Source: Podocnemis expansa (lineage: Eukaryota > Chordata > Testudines > Podocnemididae). Taken from it: a stretch of 64,000 bases of DNA. The stretch lies in assembly GCA_007922195.1 (NCBI GenBank), contig ML681971.1:16668979-16732978 (forward strand), given 5' to 3'. The translations under genes and the position numbers were made by a program. The notes beneath the pieces were generated by a model. The model was not told the DNA's origin, ran no database searches, and saw nothing but the letters and a program-made list of their open reading frames with translations. Shown here in pieces: positions 56,771 to 64,000 of the stretch (positions within the stretch are counted from its first letter, which is position 1; each line of letters starts with the position of its first letter).

Positions 56771-57650
56771 GAGGGATCAGAGCAGATGCGGTTATATCTT
56801 AGGGCTTGGCTGTAGACAATGGATCCTGTAGTTTGTTTAGGATGGAAGCTCGAAGGATGTAGGTAACTATACCGATCAGTAGGTTTTCGGTTCAGAGTGG
56901 TGGTGATGTGTCTATCCCTGATTTGTACTGTAGTGTTGAGAAAGTGGATCTCCTGTGTGGAGTGTTCCAGGCTCAATTTGATGGTGGAGTGGAAATTGTT
57001 GAAATCTCTGTGAAAATCTTCAAGAGCATCCCTGCCATGCGTCCAGATGATGAAGATGTCATCAATGTAGCGTAGGTAAAGAAGAGGTGTTTTGGGATGA
57101 GACCTGAGGAAGTTGTTGGCATATTGTGGGGCCATGCGGGTGCCCATAGCAGTGCCACTGATTTGGAGATATAAATGATCCTCAAATCTGAAGTGGTTGT
57201 GGGTGAGCACAAAGTCACAAAGTTCAGTCACAAGCTGTGCTGTGGTATCATCTGGGATGGTTCTTCTAATAGCTTGTAATCCATCCTTGTGTGGGATGTT
57301 GGTGTAAAGAGCTTCTACATCTGTACTGGCCAGAATAGTGTTTTCTGGAAGTTCTCCAATGGACTGTATTTTCCTCAGGAAGTTCGTGGTGTCTTGAAGA
57401 TAGCTAGGGATGTTGATAACATAGGGTCTGAGGAGGGGGTCCACATAGCCAGATGGGCCGGTAGTAAGAATGCCAATGCCTGAGATGATGGGTCATCCAG
57501 GGTTTCCTTTTTTATGGATTTTAGACAGTAGATAGAACATCCCTGGCTGCAGTTCTGGTGGTGTTTCTGTCTTTATATGTTCCTGTGCTACCTTAGGGAG
57601 TTTCTTGCATAGGCATCGTAATTCCTTTTGGTATTCCTCAGTGGGGTCAA
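56725..57650 (-). pseudogene. Penelope-like reverse transcriptase, N-truncated
   Basis: RT of a Penelope-like element, related to telomerase RT. From 57650: FDPTEEYQKELR, QPGMFYLLSKIHKKGNPG, then an in-frame TGA (57493-57495) where an arginine codon CGA is likely ancestral (CpG decay), and PIISGIGILTTGPSG. Then motif A STDVEALYTNIPH, motif B region SGTAMGTRMAPQYAN, motif C LRYIDDIFIIW and the thumb-side RKPTDRYSYLHPSSFHPK. The frame shifts near 56770, within the GATCCCTCAGAGATGG stretch, and runs into a stop at 56725-56727. Catalytic aspartates are retained. Confidence 0.88.
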
Positions 57651-57655
57651 AATCT

Positions 57656-60600
57656 CACCAGTACTGCATGTCTGACCATTCTGAAGCTATTAGGTACAAA
57701 ACTGTTACATTAACCAAAAATTTGGACTGTTGACCACCTGTGTGCCCTCAGCTCTCCATCCTGGGTGCCTTTTACGCTGCTTCTCTATGAGAACCACTCC
57801 TGCTCCACTCCCACACACCCTCTATATGTAAATTAATCTCACTTACTTTATAGGAGTGTTATAGCTAACTACTCACATATTATAAGGTGACACTAAAACT
57901 CCCAGCTCCAGATTTCCCCCCAGAAATGTGCATCATGTGCTGCCCAGCTCTTTCCTTCTAGAGTCAATCTTGACAATACAAGCTCATTTCATTCATAGAA
58001 AATGATATGCATAGGTCCTATTATCTCAAATAGAGCTTTCTCAAACCCTTCAATCCAAACACACTGGGTTAGTAAAAATGATAAAAAGCTTATTAACTGC
58101 AAAAAGATTTTGATTACAAGTAGATGAATAAAAGTCAGAATTGGTTACATTAAAAATAAAAGGTGAAACATAACTAACATCTCAGGTAACAAGCTTTGAG
58201 AATTCAAAGCAAAAATGGCTCTTGCCACATGCTTTTACAATCTCACTGGCTAGAGGCCTTTCAGCAAGGACCCCTCTCCTAGTTCAAAGCTGCCTCTGGC
58301 TTTCAGGTTTTTCGGCTGTTGTAAGCAGAGAGAAATGGAAGAGTATTTTGAGGACTCTCTTCCCATTTCTTCTAGTTCTCTTTTTCCTTTGAAGATTACT
58401 TCCACCTGAGGTTCAAAAGACAGGAGCTTTGGAGGATAGGACACGCCAGCTGTTTACTTTACCGATATGTAAATTTCTCACTCACACCCTTCTTCCAACC
58501 AAAGAATAGCTGCTTAACCAGATCAGAGTTAATTTGATTTTGTTGATATCTGGCTGAGGAGCTGGCTAATCTTCTTCTCTATGGAACTGATTTGAAACCA
58601 CTTCCCCAGACTTGGCTCATGTCTTATACAGTAGAATATTATAACTCCAAATGCAATGAGTGAATTGTGAGAATCTCTGTGCAAAATCATGATAATTGTC
58701 CCTAGATGTAGCAGACTGGTACGCCCCTTAGCCTGACTGAAGTGCTGCAACTCAGGAAACAAAGATTTAAGAAACAAGCCCAATTCCTAAAATGTACACA
58801 GCTTTAGTATGCACTTGGAATGTACAGTTGAGTACATTTGGTTTCCCTTGTTTGCAACGAGACCCTGGAAAAAGCCAGTGAAGTATTCTCCCAAAATTTA
58901 TTAACACCTCATCACACCATTAAGTGGACAAGAGAGTCAATGCAATATATAAGCACACTGATATCATGTAAGTGCCCACTTATATCAGTAATGATGACAC
59001 GAGCTGTTTTTACTTGGTGATAAGATTAAAAGTGAGCCACAGAGTTCTGAAAATGAAAAGAGGGTTTTACCTAAAGAAAATGAAACGTTTTTATTACCAT
59101 CACATTTTTAATTTTCAGTTGGAAAAAGTGAAATCTATTGTGTCTATGCAGATTTTCTTCTGCAATAATGATACACTGTATAGGTCAGCTGTTTGGTTTC
59201 TTGCCACTTAAACTTCAACTAGTACTGACAAATCTAAATCTTAACCTATTCTAAAAGCCTGACACTTCACAAAAGTCAAAGTGCTACAAGTATATGAATA
59301 ATATTTTTTAAAATGGAAAAGCAGACTGATATTTAATAACTGCAGTCAGTGGGCATTATCAATCATTTTAACAATACAACTGTTACAAAAAAATATTAGC
59401 TAATCATTAATGGCTCTGAAAGAAACAGATGAACACTGAAATATTACCCAAAGGGAAAGGGAAAAAGTTAACAAGCATCAGGAATTAATATTTCAACAGA
59501 AGTAACTTATTTCCAGAAGGCAATATACTGCAAGTATAGTCTGCATGGGGGGGAAAAAAGACTAATTTCTCTCACTTTTTTATAACAATTTATATATGAC
59601 GACTATAGGTCCAATCTTGCAATATGTTACCCGAGAGTAATCCTTACATGTAACCATCAGCCCTAACATCTTCATATTATCATATTAAAGTTAGTGTTTG
59701 TATAAAGACAACAGACAGTGACCCAAACAGACTCCATCACAGTAAGCACTGTACTAACATAGAATAAGACATCTTAGATTATGAGTTTACAACCTAAAAC
59801 ACTGTAATGTTCAGATTTACTGTCTAATGTTACATGCTTTATGTTCTCAGGATAAGGAATCTATATTTCAATTCAGACAGCTATCGTAGTAACTGTAGTT
59901 AAAAATGTTATAAATATTAAAAGCTAACAGGCCATTGCCAAGTGATAATTCACTTAAGAAGAAATTTGAAGGTGTGAAAATGGATACATTTTATTTAAAA
60001 ATCTATGCTCATCATTCTCCCAGGAATCTGACATATGGAACAGCATGACTTAACATTGCTGTTGAAACCACCCGACAAAGACTGCAGAAAACTACATGCT
60101 CTTCTTCTAAAGATGACCAAGTTAAATCAGGAAATTAAAAGTTGTAGAAGTGGCCTCTAGGAGGAAGACATAAACATGTCACTTTGCAGAAAGAAAACAA
60201 GATATGCCAATGAATAGTTCTGACATGCTCCAATAATAGAAAACACAGCTCTCCTAAATTAACCATTCACAAGGGGGAGTTCAGAGCAGTGCACAATTCA
60301 GCTTTGTGAAAATATCCCTAATTAACAACAATTAAAAGCAGCAGCAAACATATGGAACATCCCGTTAGCGTGGTTTAAAATATCGACGTAGACCAACAAT
60401 TACCAACTACAGCAGAACATTTCCTATAGTCATGCTGCATAATTACAGAAGGAAAAAAGCTAGCTCTCATCATCACAAGACCATAATCAAGGCAGATTAG
60501 ATAACCAACTGAGTCAGATCTTAATGAACAGCTGGGAGTGTAGCATGGCAAAAGAGCACTATAAGAACGATAAAGCAAATCCATTCACAGTGATAAAAGT

Positions 60601-61690
60601 CAGATCAACTTTCAAATCCATACATTAAAAAGAGAAACCAAAATCTCAGAAAATTACTAACATTATAACATCTGCCTACTTAAGGACACAAGCTGCCATA
60701 TATGAAATAAGGTGCATCCTTGATGTAATATAATCTGGTACTCAGATAATATATCCTTGACAGTACCAAAGCATTCATCATTCTTACTGACCAATGGCTC
60801 CAGAAGGAAGAGAGTTCTTACAAAGCACTGCTCTACTCTTCTTAAACAGAATATCCAACTCCTATAGGACTATTTTTTCCACTAGTAAATATTATCACAG
60901 ATAAAGGATTCTTTTTTTTTCCCCAGTATCACTTAGGGAAAACTCTCCTTCAGATTTGCCTCATTCCAAAAACAAGACCAAATGCATAAGCCATTCAATT
61001 CCTTCTATAAGACAGTCTCTTTGTAAGACACCAGAAGATCTACTTTGTATTGCTATATTTCTTGACAGTGCTATATTGAAAACTAGGCTAAATTATAAGC
61101 TGTCACTTGAAATTCTCAGGAGTTTTACTTGTACTCATTGCAGGCTCAGGGGTTTCCTAAGCAAGCATGCACTCTGGGTCCTCAGCAGTCAGTCTACAAA
61201 GAACCAACCAAGAGCAAGGTGAAAGGAATTACAAGACTTAGCCTTATGGAGCAGCCTCTTTTGTTCCTCTCTGGTTTTGGTTCTTGCATGTTAAGGTTCA
61301 TGATTTGAAGAAATAAAGGACGTTATGCTGCAACATTCCAGAGAGAGTATTTTGCATTTATCTGATTTCCACATGTATTTCATCAATATTGATTTGCCAA
61401 AGCAGATTTTTATAGCTGTGTTTCATCAGTATCCTTTAGGCAACGCAGTGCAAATATAGCTTTCCATTTTGTATATTTCAACAGCTCTATATTTAGCATA
61501 TTTCAGTATAGCCAGAGCACTTAAGATTTCCCTTATTATTGACTTTCACTCATGATGAACAACTATGTTTAAGTGACAGAATCCAAAGTACTATGGTCAT
61601 TTTTTAAAATGAGACTCAGGAGAGCTTAAGCAGCAGAGATGCTTTTGAAAATTCTGCCCCAACTCTAAATAAAGTTTAGACCCCATTTCT
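57656..61690. other. TYW1 upstream intron, nothing recognised
   Basis: AT-rich intron. No TYW1 exon, retroelement coding trace or RNA gene was seen on either strand. Confidence 0.45.
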
Positions 61691-61699
61691 GATCTAACT

Positions 61700-61790
61700 G
61701 GCAACACAAGAATTCACTGCTGATATTCCATAGCCCTGTGATTTGCAGAAGGTCAGACTAGAGAAACTTAATGATCCCTATATATAATTA
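61700..61790 (+). repeat. CR1 3'-tail fragment (weak)
   Basis: CCTGTGATTTGCAGAAGGTC, AGACTAGAG and TTAATGATCCC resemble the sense CR1 3' end. Very diverged. Confidence 0.4.
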
Positions 61791-64000
61791 GAACTTTAAA
61801 ATAATTATTTTAAATGATTTTTCATTTTATTTTTTGAAAACTGAGTTATTTTCTTTTTTACTCTGAGATGAGGAGGGGTTGGGAGGCCCTGGGAGTAGAA
61901 CAACAATCAGCCACAGCAGTGGCTCCTGTCCCTGGGGGTAGGGTCCAGCTCCCCCATTTCATGCATTGTGACCTCCTCCCCAGCATGGAATTGGATTAAA
62001 CCACCCCTCTGTCTTAATTTTTTTCAGATACCTTCATTTTTTTTTCCCTTGAGAATCCTCATTGAGACAATGTTCATCCTAGGGTCTCAAATCACAGCAA
62101 ACCTCTGAAAAGTAGCAAATTTGCTTATGGGAGGGTTTTCTGAATTCATGGTGCTATCCAGTTAATTAAAATCAACCTTTCACATATATACAGTATTTTG
62201 GTCAGGGGCCATGTCGAACTAGAAGCTTGTTCAATATATACCACAACATAACCTATTCCTGCAAAATTCTTAAACCTTCTTCACTATGCCAGTGGATACT
62301 TAAATCAAGTCAAGGCAACACACGAGAGAAACCTCTAAGTTCCCTTCCATCCATTAAAAGAAACATGTACCAACACTGCCATACTTTTGATATAAGCCTC
62401 AAGCACACTGATTCAGTAGGAGCCAGCTCTTCTACTTAAGGAAAAAAGCATTTCCAACTCCATGCAAAAGAATCCTGAGGAAAAACAGCATCTTCTTATT
62501 ATTAGATTATTACTGTACATCCAATTCATTTCTTAAAACAGTGCGTCTTCTGACTGCCAGTGATAGGCACAGAGAACAAAAATAGTAATAAAAATCCTGT
62601 AATAAGCAGTTCTCAGCAAACAAGAGATAAAACCTTTTGCACCAGAGGAGACATTTTGAATCCTGTTACCATCTACAGAGTCAGTATCATAGGTCTCTAC
62701 TAGAGTGGCAGGGAACAAGACTGACACACACTACTAGCGATGGACACAAGCATAGAGATTTACTGGAATTTTCCCCTGCAATTAAGTCTCTTTTCAACCT
62801 GTCACGAATTTTTCCAGTCCTACCCAATTTGCAAGTGAGCATTTGTTCTAGGTGGAAGCTTTGACTTCGCCCAAATCATAAAGCCAAAAGCATCCCAAAG
62901 GTCTAAGGTAAAGTCAATATAGGAGACAGTTCCCTCTTTACTATATTCATCATTCCAAAATCTGCTAATACAGGTGCTGCATGTCAGCTTGACAAAGTGC
63001 TTGCTTCCTGCTTCAATAGCCAAGAAGGAGAAGGGAGTTTTTATCATCTCTTTTTAATCCTCTTCCCTTAACATTCTTCTTTCTGTGGATTAGATATAAT
63101 TATTCTTCATAAAACATCCCAGTTCTAATTTCAGATGCGGGGGACGAGTATCACAACTGTTACTAGAAACAGCTGCCTAATTAATGATCCTTTACAGGTA
63201 AGTTTCAGGCATTAGGAAACATTTCCCTTCAAAGGGGGAGCCCAGGCACTGGAATTCATAACTGGTTTTAGTGAGGGCTTTGAGTATTTGGCAGACCAGG
63301 ATCAGACAGCAGACCAACTGCCCCACTGCCTTGCATCTTGTGCACATCTGTGGAAATTGGATGGAAAATGCTACCAAATCAGAACTCACCAGGTGCACCT
63401 GAGAACCAAAAGTAGGGCCATTAGTGGCCAGAGCCACACTGTGGACTTACACATAATTGGGATGGGGTGTTCTACATGCTGCCAGGCTCCAACAGATTTG
63501 AGGAACCCCCTTGGTCTTTTATGTGGAAAGAAGAGAACCAACACCAAATGAGAGAGATGCCTGCAGAGATTTCATCCTGCCAAACCCTTTCCCTGCGGGC
63601 AGGAACAGACTCTCAGTCAGGCATGTGTCAATGTGAATACCTCCTTCATTAAAGTGTGAGGATCCTCAAGTGAAGTGAATTGAACATATTCATGGAGTTA
63701 GGATTCAGATTCAAAGTACTGAATACACCTGAGGAGCATGAGATTTCTATTCTGTAGCTTAAGCAAACTCTCCTCTGTAGTTATATGCTTTCCTTAGATA
63801 TAAACAGACTGAAAAAGAGCTCTTTGTAAGCTTAAAAGCTTGTTTCTCTCACCAACACAAGTTGGGACAAAAAACCCTCCCCCCCTCCACCTTGTCCTAT
63901 AGTAAAATAAAGCATTTTATTCACTTGCCCTTCAAAGTAAACTTATATTCAGTTTCTAACGGACTTTAAAAAATACATAAAGTGGTACAAATGAAATGCA
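61791..64000. other. TYW1 upstream intron, nothing recognised
   Basis: AT-rich intron to the window edge, with a moderately GC-rich patch at 61870-62000. No exon or repeat family assigned. Confidence 0.4.

Larger units (their letters stand above)
55660..57655 (-). mobile_element. Penelope-like retroelement, 5'-truncated, with hammerhead-like tail
   Basis: Minus-strand element with RT, a linker and a GIY-YIG endonuclease, the gene order unique to endonuclease-bearing Penelope-like elements. It ends in the tail at 55660-55862. The tail carries CCAAAGGGATAGCCGTGTTA, a (CCAAA)n/A-rich tract (55694-55770), ACAAGGAGTCATGTGGCAC and the ribozyme-like core. The upstream end is truncated near 57650, inside RT. 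Coding damage: TGA at 57493-57495, one frameshift near 56770 and a TAA near 56525. The Neptune-type clade is likely but unproven. Confidence 0.88.

Noticed and set aside
50948..64000. Further upstream TYW1 exons (radical-SAM CxxxCxxC region)
   Set aside because: No open segment on the minus strand resembled the expected peptide with splice sites; the exons probably lie beyond the window.

Overview
This is a vertebrate nuclear window: long AT-rich introns, a few canonical GT-AG exons and dense interspersed repeats. The repeat set (CR1 LINEs with an ATTCTATG-type 3' end, a DIRS retroelement, a Penelope-like element with its recurrent short tail, many short hAT and Tc1/mariner non-autonomous elements, MIR-like SINEs) fits a sauropsid, most likely a turtle. 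I lean weakly towards a softshell turtle from the style of the repeats; this was not tested.

One host gene is visible. The last three coding exons of TYW1 (radical-SAM 4-demethylwyosine synthase, tRNA-Phe wybutosine pathway) lie on the minus strand at 50837-50947, 30261-30428 and 12384-12605. All three are open, in phase 0 and flanked by good splice sites; together they encode 166 residues ending in a stop codon. The 3' UTR runs down from 12383, with candidate poly(A) signals at 12188 and 11609. Earlier TYW1 exons were not found up to 64000.

Layout: 1-4800, a decayed minus-strand DIRS element (gag-like, RT/RNase H and the start of a tyrosine recombinase, cut by the window edge). 4800-11600, intergenic, with five hAT-type miniature elements between 6973 and 10615. 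11600-12383, TYW1 3' UTR. 12606-30260, intron with a MEF2-motif foldback, a 55-bp hairpin, a 1.9-kb hAT element holding a minisatellite and a tRNA-like unit, and Penelope tails. 30429-50836, intron with a GC-rich minisatellite, two larger hAT elements, a nearly open CR1 ORF2 (42.9-45.0 kb), a foldback and a Tc1/mariner-like MITE. 50948-64000, intron with a hAT element, an old CR1 copy and a Penelope-like element (55.66-57.66 kb).

No CRISPR, operon or other prokaryote-type system is present. What stands out is mobile-element biology: ten hAT-type elements with readable 8-bp target duplications, nine of them with TA in the two central positions; several elements carrying unrelated GC-rich cargo; and Penelope tails that keep parts of a hammerhead-ribozyme-like core. 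Element ends given as exact are anchored on target duplications or inverted repeats; the others are approximate.
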